Part shown: positions 8,343 through 17,083 of the stretch, in pieces
Numbering within the stretch: position 1 is the first letter of the stretch
Layout: each line of letters begins with the position of its first letter
From: JAPUDQ01 sp964573015
GTDB lineage: Bacteria > Patescibacteriota > Saccharimonadia > Saccharimonadales > Saccharimonadaceae
Length of the DNA: 64,000 nt
NCBI GenBank assembly: GCA_964573015.1
Contig: CAZNHZ010000002.1
Span: 62,001 to 126,000, forward strand
Direction of reading: 5' to 3'
Notes under the pieces: generated by a model
What the model saw: only the letters and a program-made list of their open reading frames with translations
The model's database searches: none
Told to the model about the DNA's origin: nothing
Position numbers and translations under genes: made by a program

Positions 8343-9530
8343 ATGGCAAATGAAATAGCAATCAAGATTCGGGATGTGTCAAAGAGTTTCAAGTTACCTC
8401 ACGAAAAGATTAGCTCAGTCAAAAATTTGTTTGTTAATCCATTTCGTTCGAGACAGGCGATGAAGACTGAGACTCAGCATGCACTAAAGAGTATCGATTT
8501 TGATGTTAAAAAGGGTGAGTTCTTTGGTATTGTCGGTCGTAACGGATCCGGCAAGAGTACGCTGCTCAAAATTATCGCAGAGATTTATCAGCCTACAAAG
8601 GGTCGAGTGACGGTCAATGGTCGCCTTGTACCATTCATTGAGTTGGGCGTAGGCTTCAATCCTGAGCTAACAGGTCGTGAAAACGTCTATCTAAACGGTG
8701 CGCTCATGGGATTCTCAGAGAAAGAGATCGATACTATGTATGACGACATCGTATCATTTGCTGAACTCGAAAAATTCATGGATCAAAAATTAAAAAACTA
8801 TAGCTCGGGCATGCAAGTGCGATTAGCGTTTTCTGTCGCGACTCGCTCGGATGCAGATATCCTACTCATTGATGAAGTACTCGCAGTCGGCGATGCTGAT
8901 TTTCAGCGAAAGTGTTTTAACTATTTCAAGGAACTCAAACGCAATAAAAAAACAGTCGTTTTCGTCAGTCATGATATGGCTGCAGTAAGGGAATATTGTG
9001 ATCGATGTATATTGATTAACAATGCTGAGATTGTATATGAAGGAAACCCTGAGGTTGCCGCAGAAAAGTACCTTCGATTGTTTAATGATGGGGTTACAAC
9101 AAACGAAAATGAGCGCACTCGCAACGAAAAACGTTGGGGAGATAAATCAGCCCAGTTTAAAAACGTTTCTATCACTCACGACCAAGACTATGTGAACATA
9201 ACATCAGTGATTAGAGGCGGCACAGAGGATATACAATATCCGATTCTAGGATTTAATATCTCTAGTTCGACAGGAGATGTTCTGTGCGGTACAAACAATA
9301 AGATATTACAAAAAAAGGTATCGATTATCCCGGCCAATGGAGAGATGACAATTACCTGGAGGGTGCCAAACATATTCGGCGATGATACACTACACATTAG
9401 TATGGCGATTACGCATCCAGATGGGGTTAAGCAAATCGATTGGTGGAATGATGCTGCCAAGTTTAAAAATATTAATGAAAAATCAACACCTCATCCTGTC
9501 AGCCCTAATATTGATTTTCAAATAAAATAA
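8343..9530 (+). CDS. wzt: Polysaccharide export ABC transporter ATPase with C-terminal carbohydrate-binding domain (Wzt-like)
   Basis: The ATPase powers the permease encoded just upstream. The nucleotide-binding domain has Walker A GRNGSGKST at 65-73, signature NYSSGMQVRLAF near 156, Walker B DILLIDEVLAVGD near 178, and a FVSHD switch histidine. The protein is 395 aa because about 145 residues follow the ATPase (from about 250), with a beta-rich sequence (WGDKSAQFKNVSI, then later IIPANGEMTITWRVPN). That matches the Wzt C-terminal domain that recognises the modified end of a finished glycan chain. This supports export that depends on a terminal cap. The gene directly abuts the convergent methyltransferase gene. 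Confidence 0.92.
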   Translation: MANEIAIKIRDVSKSFKLPHEKISSVKNLFVNPFRSRQAMKTETQHALKSIDFDVKKGEFFGIVGRNGSGKSTLLKIIAEIYQPTKGRVTVNGRLVPFIELGVGFNPELTGRENVYLNGALMGFSEKEIDTMYDDIVSFAELEKFMDQKLKNYSSGMQVRLAFSVATRSDADILLIDEVLAVGDADFQRKCFNYFKELKRNKKTVVFVSHDMAAVREYCDRCILINNAEIVYEGNPEVAAEKYLRLFNDGVTTNENERTRNEKRWGDKSAQFKNVSITHDQDYVNITSVIRGGTEDIQYPILGFNISSSTGDVLCGTNNKILQKKVSIIPANGEMTITWRVPNIFGDDTLHISMAITHPDGVKQIDWWNDAAKFKNINEKSTPHPVSPNIDFQIK

Positions 9531-10511
9531 TCAATCTTTTCGTGCGATAACAGCATAGTCAGCGTAACCAAAAATTGTACTATGAAGTTTTTTGAGATGG
9601 GTATTGTCCGTCTCTAATTCTTTTTCTAGCCGGTGCAAAGGAACAATTGTTGCCGCAAATCCAACATATTCAAGCATAAATGCGAGTAGTTCTGAAGGTA
9701 CAGGCCTTTGGTGCGATGGATCAAAATAAAATGTATTTGCACCAACATACAGACATGATGGGTTTGGCGTCTCAAATAGAACAAACCCACCGCGCGCAGT
9801 CACTCGATAACATTCTTCAAATATCTCCATTAAAGATTCAAATGGGATATGCTCAATGATGTGAAATCCTGTAATTGCAGAAATGCTACCGCTCTTTTGC
9901 TTTTGCAAATATGAAGCAGCATCATTTTTTACTGCCTTCAGGCCTAGGCTATTCGCCCGATCGACCATCTCTCCATTCATATCAACACCAACTGCTTTAA
10001 ATTTATTTTTCTTCATGACGCTCAAAAATTCACCTCGTCCACAACCGATATCGACGATTGGTAGCTTTTTTAGACTATCAGCCATAGATTGAAAAAGAGG
10101 CAGATGTTCTGAGACTCTATCTTGTATCTCTTTTTCACTACCACGGAAGCGATCTTCAAATAATTTATAAAAATTATCAAAATTATCATTATCAGAGACG
10201 GTATTGTTGATCGTAACCTTGCTATCGGATGAGATAGTTTTCGAGACATTTTTTGATAACTGGTGTTTGATATCACTAATCTTATTATCGAGTGCATCAA
10301 ACGAATCTAGGCGATTCTTTAAACGGTTGATTATCTCGTTTTTTTGATCGATATCATTAGATAATTTTTTAATTGTACTTTCTTGCTCTGCTAGTTTTGC
10401 GTCGATAAGTTTAAAATAGTTTTCAAAATGACTAGTGTATTGAGGGAGTCGTAATGTCTGAGATATTACACGGAGAGGATAAGGCTTGGATGTCTTAGGA
10501 TCTTTTTTCAT
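9531..10511 (-). CDS. Coiled-coil SAM-dependent methyltransferase, candidate chain terminator
   Basis: A class I methyltransferase of 326 aa. Residues about 35-88 are predicted coiled coil (heptad-like run of L/I with K/E/D/N). The catalytic domain starts near 150 with motif I VDIGCGRGEFL (154-160 core), then VGVDMNG, and the late segment FDPSHQRPVPSELLAFMLE, similar to WbdD-type methyltransferases. WbdD uses its coiled coil as a ruler and caps polymannose for Wzt recognition. A similar role here is inferred from the neighbouring Wzt with a carbohydrate-binding tail. It has no kinase domain, unlike E. coli WbdD. It overlaps the upstream glycosyltransferase by 17 bp. Confidence 0.75.
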   Translation of the reverse strand: MKKDPKTSKPYPLRVISQTLRLPQYTSHFENYFKLIDAKLAEQESTIKKLSNDIDQKNEIINRLKNRLDSFDALDNKISDIKHQLSKNVSKTISSDSKVTINNTVSDNDNFDNFYKLFEDRFRGSEKEIQDRVSEHLPLFQSMADSLKKLPIVDIGCGRGEFLSVMKKNKFKAVGVDMNGEMVDRANSLGLKAVKNDAASYLQKQKSGSISAITGFHIIEHIPFESLMEIFEECYRVTARGGFVLFETPNPSCLYVGANTFYFDPSHQRPVPSELLAFMLEYVGFAATIVPLHRLEKELETDNTHLKKLHSTIFGYADYAVIARKD

Positions 10512-11727
10512 ATAAATCCATTATAGCGTTTAAAAATTTCTTTGAGTAACGTCTCCAACTATATTGTTTAGAATGCTCATATCCGCCTTTTGTAACACTC
10601 ATTACCAAACTAGGGTCATCTAATATATGGGTGATTTTTTGAGTTAAGTCACTCACATTACCTGATTTTGCCAGAAGAGCGTTACCGTCACTCACTTCAG
10701 GTATAGAAGAGTTATCATATGCCACGACCGCACAACTATTCTCAAATGCCTCGAGCACTGGTATTCCAAAACCTTCATAAAGTGTTGGGAACACAAAGCA
10801 TTTCGCATTCTGATAAAGCCACAACTTTTCACTATCATTTATAAACCCTAGAGTGTAAATATCAGTTTTGTATTTACTTTTCTTGATAGAATTTCTGATG
10901 TCCAAGTTGGGTATTTTATCAACAATCTCAAATTCCTTCCCGGCCAGAACAAGTTTAATTCTTTTGCCCGAGCCCTTTATCACATCAAACGCATCCACAA
11001 GATCTTGGACACGTTTTCTTTTGTCTGTTGCACCAATATACAAAAGGTAATCACCAATATCTTTAGGGATATTTTGTGGGCGAGTCGGTGTTTGAGTATT
11101 GATCACTGGTGCGAGTGGTATGGTTATAATTTTACTCTTTGGTAAATCAAGAACATCAACAAGAGACTGTGATGTAAAGTTAGAAATGCTAAGAATAAGG
11201 TTTGCTTTAGAAAAGTTTTTATAATGTAATCTATAGCGTTGCTGGTAGTAGTGTGCACGCAAAAATTTCTTAGCCTTTTTAAAAATTCCTTTATGTAATT
11301 TAAATTCATGAAGGGGTGTTGGTAAGTAGTCTTCTTTAAAAAGCAGCGGAATAAGATCATAGGCAATCAATACATTTTTGACACCCGCAAAACGAGGCAT
11401 GCCTAGCATAAAATCAAATTGTACAAAAATATCAATATTTTTGTTTCGGAGCGGAGCAAACTTGTGAAAAATTATTTTTGATAATTCAGCGAAGTCTCTC
11501 GGCCTATCAATGGATTTTTTTACCAACGGAGTAGTGACTCGTTCATAGGGGACATGTAATGTATAACCAAGCTTAACGATAGGGTCATAATTATCATACG
11601 TGTACACAACATACTCTACATTTGGCTGAGGCGTAAGATGCTCGAGCAAGCTTCTCACGTGCATACCGATACCACGACTTTCATGCCCCATTTGCAAGCA
11701 GCGAAGATCAAGACATATTCTTACCAT
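10495..11727 (-). CDS. Glycosyltransferase family 4
   Basis: GT-B enzyme of 410 aa with a GT4 N-terminal acceptor domain (RGIGMHVRSLLEHL) and a C-terminal donor domain: LLYIGATDKRKR, LGFINDSEKLWLYQNA, and EGFGIPVLEAFENS with the EX7E glutamates. It probably acts in polymer synthesis from GDP-mannose or GDP-rhamnose. It follows the next glycosyltransferase gene (3 bp gap) on the same strand, and overlaps the methyltransferase, so these three genes likely form one unit. The acceptor is unknown. Confidence 0.88.
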   Translation of the reverse strand: MVRICLDLRCLQMGHESRGIGMHVRSLLEHLTPQPNVEYVVYTYDNYDPIVKLGYTLHVPYERVTTPLVKKSIDRPRDFAELSKIIFHKFAPLRNKNIDIFVQFDFMLGMPRFAGVKNVLIAYDLIPLLFKEDYLPTPLHEFKLHKGIFKKAKKFLRAHYYQQRYRLHYKNFSKANLILSISNFTSQSLVDVLDLPKSKIITIPLAPVINTQTPTRPQNIPKDIGDYLLYIGATDKRKRVQDLVDAFDVIKGSGKRIKLVLAGKEFEIVDKIPNLDIRNSIKKSKYKTDIYTLGFINDSEKLWLYQNAKCFVFPTLYEGFGIPVLEAFENSCAVVAYDNSSIPEVSDGNALLAKSGNVSDLTQKITHILDDPSLVMSVTKGGYEHSKQYSWRRYSKKFLNAIMDLYEKRS

Positions 11728-11730
11728 CGC

Positions 11731-12876
11731 TTACTGCGTTTCCTTAAGCGTTTGCAATAATTTTTTAGCAGAATCTTCCCATGTGTATTTTTTAACTTGT
11801 TTTTTACCCTTTTTAACCATAGTTGATTGAAGCTCAGGATTTGTTACAACCTTGACTATGCCATCAGCGATACTTTGTGGAGATAATGCATCAACAGTAA
11901 TCGCTGCATCGCCTACGGCTTCAGGTAACGATGAATTATTCGCGCACACTACAGGTGTACCACACGCCATAGCTTCAAGTGGCGGCATGCCAAATCCTTC
12001 ATAAATACTCGGATAAACAAATACCGAAGCGCCAGTGTATATTGCTGATAAATCCTCATCTATCACATACTTACTAGGAAACATAACTTTGTTGCCGTTT
12101 TTCCTGAGGCGCTCAATGATTGTATGGATCTCATTATTTTGCCAACCGCTCGCACCTACTAAAAGGAGAGGATGTTTCGTCCTGATTGATTGTGGTAATA
12201 ACTCATAGGCAAGAAGCAAATTTTTGATATTTTTTCTGGGTTCAATATTGCTCACAAACAATATGTAGTCATCGTCAATCGCATATTCTTTTTTGACACG
12301 AGCGATATCTTTTACAGATGCTCTAGTAAATTTGCTTGTGTCAACAGCTGGATATAGTATCTCAATTTTTGATGGATCAATACTGTAGAACTCTGCAACC
12401 TCATCTTTACTATTTTGAGAGATAGTTATTACGGCATTAGCACGACGAAGAGATTTCTTAACCTGAGTAGATAAAAACTTTTGATTATTCGGATCAGCAA
12501 ACTCTGGGTAGAGTTCATATGAGATATCATATATAAAAGGTATGCTTTTTGAAAATAACAGTGGCCACGATGTAAAGTTCGGAAATAGGTAAATCCCTTT
12601 TCCATAGATCATGTCGAGTGGCGGCTGGCGGTTTCGAATTTTTAGCGCATTGGCCACTCGTAATGAGAACGGGGAAGGCAGTATTCTGATATATTTAAAT
12701 CCATACGAACGTGCTTTTTCTAGATGTCGAAAATGAACTATCAGGTAAAAGTCCAACTCTTTGTACTCGGGTAGCAACCCGTCCACGGCATATAGTAGAT
12801 CACGAGTGTAATGACCGATGCCGCTGAAATGAGGATTTATAAGAACGTCAGCATCCACGAAAACTCTTTTTACCAT
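11731..12876 (-). CDS. Glycosyltransferase family 4 (mannosyltransferase-like)
   Basis: A 381-aa GT-B enzyme. Its N-terminal motif SGIGHYTRDLLYAVDGLL and the C-terminal FVSNIEPRKNIKNLL and EGFGMPPLEAMACGTPVV are textbook GT4 sequence, close to WbdB/MtfB-type mannosyl- or D-rhamnosyltransferases. It starts the minus-strand unit of two glycosyltransferases and the methyltransferase. Its promoter would lie in the 93-bp gap shared with the divergent GT2 gene. Confidence 0.9.
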   Translation of the reverse strand: MVKRVFVDADVLINPHFSGIGHYTRDLLYAVDGLLPEYKELDFYLIVHFRHLEKARSYGFKYIRILPSPFSLRVANALKIRNRQPPLDMIYGKGIYLFPNFTSWPLLFSKSIPFIYDISYELYPEFADPNNQKFLSTQVKKSLRRANAVITISQNSKDEVAEFYSIDPSKIEILYPAVDTSKFTRASVKDIARVKKEYAIDDDYILFVSNIEPRKNIKNLLLAYELLPQSIRTKHPLLLVGASGWQNNEIHTIIERLRKNGNKVMFPSKYVIDEDLSAIYTGASVFVYPSIYEGFGMPPLEAMACGTPVVCANNSSLPEAVGDAAITVDALSPQSIADGIVKVVTNPELQSTMVKKGKKQVKKYTWEDSAKKLLQTLKETQ

Positions 12877-12969
12877 ACACTAATTTTACCTCAAAATTCG
12901 GTAATGGTGAGTAAGATCGCGTAGGAGTACTTTAATATAATGCCTGGTCAATATACAATTATTTGAGAA

Positions 12970-13794
12970 ATGACTACTCATTCTAACGCCCAACCGCTAG
13001 TCTCCGTAATTATTCCAGCGTATAATTGCTCGGAATATATCAACGATGCCCTTGAAAGCATCTCGAATCAAACATATAAAAATATTGAAATAGTCGTCGT
13101 TGATGATAGAAGTACAGACGGAACATGGGAATTGATCAATCAATATAAATCAAAAGAAAACCGCCTACGCCCTTTTCGGAACTCCAAGAACTTAAAAATA
13201 GCTAAAACTCTCAATAGGGCTATTAGTGAATCAAAAGGGAAATATCTTGCTCGAATGGATGGAGATGATATAAAACTTCCTACGTCCATAGAGAAACAAG
13301 TTGCCTATATGGAGTCAAATGAGGGAGTCGTTATCGTCGGCACTAATGCATATATATGTGACGAAAAAATGAATAAAATTAATGAAAGAGAATACGCGGT
13401 CAGTGATGATGCAATTCGCATTAAGATATTCCGATATTCTCCTTTTACACATGCTTCAATACTTCTCCGTGCTTCAGCTGTGCCCGATAACCCATATCAG
13501 CTAGATTGGGTGGAAGATTATGATTTATATTTCAGACTAGGTAAAGAGGGAAAATTCGCAAACATACCCGAACCGCTTTACTTGATTAGGACACATGCTG
13601 ATTCAGTCTCACAGTCAAAAGTAAGAACTCAAGAATTTAGAACGCTCTATATTCGGCTGAAAGCAGTATTTGAATATGGATACACAATGAGTTTTGGTGA
13701 TAAACTTTATTTCTTTATGCAGCTTATGTCTATGTTTCTTATACCATCGCGTTTTAAATTCTGGATATTCAATGCTCTAAGGAGGTATCTATGA
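12970..13794 (+). CDS. Glycosyltransferase family 2 (GT-A)
   Basis: GT-A enzyme of 274 aa. The start of the fold is VSVIIPAYNCSEYINDAL, followed by VVVDDRSTDGT and the metal/donor-binding ARMDGDD motif, then a later WVEDYDLYFRL segment with the ED acceptor-base pattern. The C-terminus has a hydrophobic stretch (FFMQLMSMFLIPSRFKFWIF) that may lie on the membrane. A TATAAT at 12936-12941 lies upstream. Its end overlaps the start of the next gene (ATG at 13791) by 4 bp. Confidence 0.9.
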   Translation: MTTHSNAQPLVSVIIPAYNCSEYINDALESISNQTYKNIEIVVVDDRSTDGTWELINQYKSKENRLRPFRNSKNLKIAKTLNRAISESKGKYLARMDGDDIKLPTSIEKQVAYMESNEGVVIVGTNAYICDEKMNKINEREYAVSDDAIRIKIFRYSPFTHASILLRASAVPDNPYQLDWVEDYDLYFRLGKEGKFANIPEPLYLIRTHADSVSQSKVRTQEFRTLYIRLKAVFEYGYTMSFGDKLYFFMQLMSMFLIPSRFKFWIFNALRRYL

Positions 13795-14843
13795 AACAGA
13801 TGTGTATAGCTTTTCATATGCCTTATCCAACAACTATCTATGCCAATAGGACTATTTATAACGGATTTAAAAATGCGTTTGAATCGTTAGGCTGTACCTT
13901 TATAACTTATACACCAGACGATGAGCTTGAATTTTTCTTAGATCAAAACCAACCAGACATGTTCATCACCGCCTCACACTTCTTTTTTCGTAAGCAACTT
14001 GACTACCAGATTTTGAAAAAATATCGTCAAAAAGGGATGTTGCTACTGACAAAGATCGATTTCTGGGACTCACCACTCGGAAAGCTAAGGGTTAATGAGG
14101 CGCCTAGTATGAAGGATGATACAACAGCCAAAGATCTCATAACCAAAGGCCTTTTAGGAGACATTTACTACAGTACGGCAACGGAAGCAGATGGTCGAAT
14201 GAAAGGCTTTCGAGAGTTTGCTAAGCAAGGTTTTATCACGGTACCACTTGCCGCCGATCATCTAACCCTGAAACCACATTACCAGGAAAGGTTTGCTGGC
14301 GACATACTGTACTTAGGGACGAACCTACCCCAGAAAAGAAAGTTTTTTAAAGAGTGGGTGCTCCCTCTCAAAAAGGAATACGATGTCCGACTATATGGAC
14401 AAGATTGGACATCTTATGATCGAATGGTCGGTAGGGCAGCTAAAGCTGGACAGTTTTTTAATATTCCTGGTCTACGTTCAATTCAGAAACCAAAATTTGA
14501 CCTTAATGACGAAGCGGATATGTATGCGAGCGCAAAGATACTAATAAATATACATGAGGACTATCAACGGCATTATGGCGGTGATTGTAATGAGAGAACG
14601 TATAAAATACCATACTGTGGCGGTTTTCAAATCGTGGATGACGTTGCGGTCATAAGGGAGTACTTCAAAGACAGCGAGGAAATTGTCATAGCTAAAGACA
14701 AAGATGATTGGTTCGACAAGGTTTCATATTACTACACGCACGAGAAAGAGGCGCAAGCGATTGCAGAAGCAGGCAGAAAACGTGTATTGCGCGATCACAC
14801 TTATGTCAATCGCGCCAAACAAATACTAGATTTACTGGACTAA
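13791..14843 (+). CDS. CgeB-like glycosyltransferase
   Basis: A 350-aa protein of the CgeB / DUF3880-type glycosyltransferase group. The middle and end carry AGDILYLGTNLPQKRKFFKEWV and the donor-domain stretch MYASAKILINIHEDY, YGGDCNERTYKIPYCGGFQIVDD, and a C-terminal AEAGRKRVLRDHTY. These are typical of enzymes that modify surface structures. An AAGGAGG ribosome-binding site lies at 13779-13785 inside the upstream gene. Its stop overlaps the stop of the convergent gene by 4 bp. The substrate is unknown. Confidence 0.75.
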   Translation: MKQMCIAFHMPYPTTIYANRTIYNGFKNAFESLGCTFITYTPDDELEFFLDQNQPDMFITASHFFFRKQLDYQILKKYRQKGMLLLTKIDFWDSPLGKLRVNEAPSMKDDTTAKDLITKGLLGDIYYSTATEADGRMKGFREFAKQGFITVPLAADHLTLKPHYQERFAGDILYLGTNLPQKRKFFKEWVLPLKKEYDVRLYGQDWTSYDRMVGRAAKAGQFFNIPGLRSIQKPKFDLNDEADMYASAKILINIHEDYQRHYGGDCNERTYKIPYCGGFQIVDDVAVIREYFKDSEEIVIAKDKDDWFDKVSYYYTHEKEAQAIAEAGRKRVLRDHTYVNRAKQILDLLD

Positions 14844-15781
14844 TACTTTTTTTTGATCACATACAGTGGGCGGTTTTGAGTTTCTGAATATATCCGCGCG
14901 ACATAGAGGGCTAATAATCCTTGTCCGACCAACAATATTCCGACAAGAAAGAGGATCATGAGCCCTAAGAACGCCGTACCAGTTATATTAAGAGAAAGCG
15001 GGTCTTGAAGAAGATATTTCTCGATAACAACGAATACACTTGCAATAAAACTACTGAGAACTATAAAAATCCCAATATACCCTGAAAAATACAAGGGGAA
15101 GAAACTTAATGAAACAAATCCGTTCATTGCGAGCTGAACAAGTTTCCTAAAAGAGTAGCTTGCCTGCCCATGTTCTCTGGCTTTTGCATTGAATTCGATT
15201 ATTTTCCTGTCAAAACCTAACCAGTCAATTAACGATCGAGTAATCCGAGAGTGCTCTGTCAGTTTTGTGAACTCGTCGGCAACCCGGCGACTGATGATTC
15301 GAAAATCAGTTGATCCCGGGATTGCATCCACCACTCCAAAATACCTTAAAGATTTATAGAATAATTTAGAGCCAAGTTTTTTAATTATACCTTCTTTTTG
15401 ATTAGATCCCCTTACTCCAATAACTACGTCTGATCCCTGTTGTAACTCGTTGATAAATTTAGGTATAAGCTCGACTGGGTGTTGACCGTCTGCATCAAGT
15501 ATCATTATTGCCTCTCCCTTAGAGGCGTGAATACCAGCGCTAGTAGCCATTTCTTTGCCGAAATTTTTCGAAAACTCAATAACAACAACATCTTCGTTGG
15601 TTGAGGCGATTTCACACAGATGTTTAACAGAATCATCCCTGCTTCCGTCGTCCACGTAAATAATCTCGTGACGATATTTTAGCGAGCTAAGGACTTCCAT
15701 GAGGCTTTTATGGAAAAATAGAATTCCTTCTGCCTCGTTATAAACCGGAACAACGACTGATAATGACTTAATCTTTTCCAT
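14840..15781 (-). CDS. Membrane glycosyltransferase family 2, polyprenyl-phosphate sugar synthase (DPM1/GtrB-like)
   Basis: These enzymes move a sugar from a nucleotide donor onto a polyprenyl phosphate. The 313-aa protein has LSVVVPVYNEAEG, YVDDGSRDDS and the catalytic MILDADGQHP (DxD) region in the N-terminal GT-A domain. Two C-terminal membrane segments follow (about residues 230-255 and 268-295), as in GtrB. Its start overlaps the flippase gene by 14 bp. The GtrA-like protein at 36694-37200 could be a functional partner though it is encoded elsewhere. A lipid-linked donor for the GT-C-like protein nearby would fit. Confidence 0.88.
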   Translation of the reverse strand: MEKIKSLSVVVPVYNEAEGILFFHKSLMEVLSSLKYRHEIIYVDDGSRDDSVKHLCEIASTNEDVVVIEFSKNFGKEMATSAGIHASKGEAIMILDADGQHPVELIPKFINELQQGSDVVIGVRGSNQKEGIIKKLGSKLFYKSLRYFGVVDAIPGSTDFRIISRRVADEFTKLTEHSRITRSLIDWLGFDRKIIEFNAKAREHGQASYSFRKLVQLAMNGFVSLSFFPLYFSGYIGIFIVLSSFIASVFVVIEKYLLQDPLSLNITGTAFLGLMILFLVGILLVGQGLLALYVARIYSETQNRPLYVIKKKY

Positions 15782-17051
15782 GAGACTCCTTTAGTGAGAT
15801 GAATATATATTGTACGCTCAGCACAAATAATGCAATACAGTATATAACTGTAAGAGACGTAATAAACGATTGAACGGTCGCATTATTTCTCGATACGGCT
15901 ATTAACAGGGTGAATATTAAGATGCAGAAAAAAACCGTTCGTCGTGGAATATGGAGTGCAAGTACTTGGAGTAGAAGTACAGTCAATGATACAAATGTCA
16001 TATACAATCCAAAACGCCATAACTGGGTACTTATTTCCAAGTACGGTGAGCCATAGAGATCGAGCAGTACGGAAGGCATAAATATGAATATGAGCATCAC
16101 TCCAATACCTATAGTAATTGACATTAAGATAATTTTTAAGAGTAGCCGCCAGGCGCTTTGCGGTTTACCGGGCGTCACATGGGAGATGAGAATATTTATC
16201 ATTGGTAGTATGGTAAATATTATTATCGTGCCAAGGGTTGAAGCAGCTGAGTAAAGGCCACTTGTATGACCATCAAATATACCGCGAGCAAGAACTATAT
16301 CTAATGAGACAAAAATGGTGAGAAAAGCACTAACTACTACCAAAGATAGAATGTTTGGGAGGTAGGGGCGAATAGCGTTTACTTCATCAAATCGGAGTAT
16401 AATCCGACTTAACATTGATCTCAATTCATCCAGGCTGAAAGCTAACTTTGAACTATATGCGCCCAATAGAGTCATTGCAATTAATTGACTGAACGCAATA
16501 GATATCAATGCACCGTTGATGCCCCATTTAGCGGTGAGAACGACACCAATAATTAGTTTCAGGATTACACTTGCAAGCTGAAAAAGTGCGGCAAGTAACA
16601 ATTGACGCTTACCGATTAAATAGCCAAAGATAATGATAAATGGAAGAGAGATGAGCAAATCAACCAAGACTATATAAACACCTGCGACGCTATCGATTCG
16701 CATGTAGGAACGTATAGGCTCTTGAAAAGCAAGTATAACTAAAGCAATTAAAATAATAAGGAGCGAAAGAATTTTTTGTAATGTGAAGAGAAGTCGATTA
16801 GCAAGTTCTGTTTTGATTTTAACAAGATAAATTGCTACTACTGCTAAACCAGCAAATAACGCCCCGGACTGTGAGAGCAAAGTTAATAGGGCTTGTGAGG
16901 CACCAAAATCATCTGTGCTGAGTCGCCTAGCAATCATAGGGTAGAATGCATAGTTCAGTGCACCGCTACATAGTGATAAAAATACGAATATCCCGTTTTC
17001 CCAGTACTTGGCCAGTTGGGGTTGTTGTGTGAAGTGTTTCTGCGTTTTCAT
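15768..17051 (-). CDS. Polysaccharide flippase, MOP superfamily (Wzx-like)
   Basis: A 427-aa polytopic membrane protein with about 12 hydrophobic segments. The N-terminal pattern NGIFVFLSLCSGALNYAFYP and RRLSTDDFGASQALLTL is the standard opening of the polysaccharide biosynthesis/export (Wzx/MATE-like) family. It would flip lipid-linked sugar units across the membrane. It lies immediately upstream of the DPM1/GtrB-like gene on the same strand. It coexists with an ABC exporter in this locus, so at least two export routes are encoded. Confidence 0.82.
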   Translation of the reverse strand: MKTQKHFTQQPQLAKYWENGIFVFLSLCSGALNYAFYPMIARRLSTDDFGASQALLTLLSQSGALFAGLAVVAIYLVKIKTELANRLLFTLQKILSLLIILIALVILAFQEPIRSYMRIDSVAGVYIVLVDLLISLPFIIIFGYLIGKRQLLLAALFQLASVILKLIIGVVLTAKWGINGALISIAFSQLIAMTLLGAYSSKLAFSLDELRSMLSRIILRFDEVNAIRPYLPNILSLVVVSAFLTIFVSLDIVLARGIFDGHTSGLYSAASTLGTIIIFTILPMINILISHVTPGKPQSAWRLLLKIILMSITIGIGVMLIFIFMPSVLLDLYGSPYLEISTQLWRFGLYMTFVSLTVLLLQVLALHIPRRTVFFCILIFTLLIAVSRNNATVQSFITSLTVIYCIALFVLSVQYIFISLKESHGKD

Positions 17052-17083
17052 ACGTCAATTACTAGTATACAATAGGAGCATAT

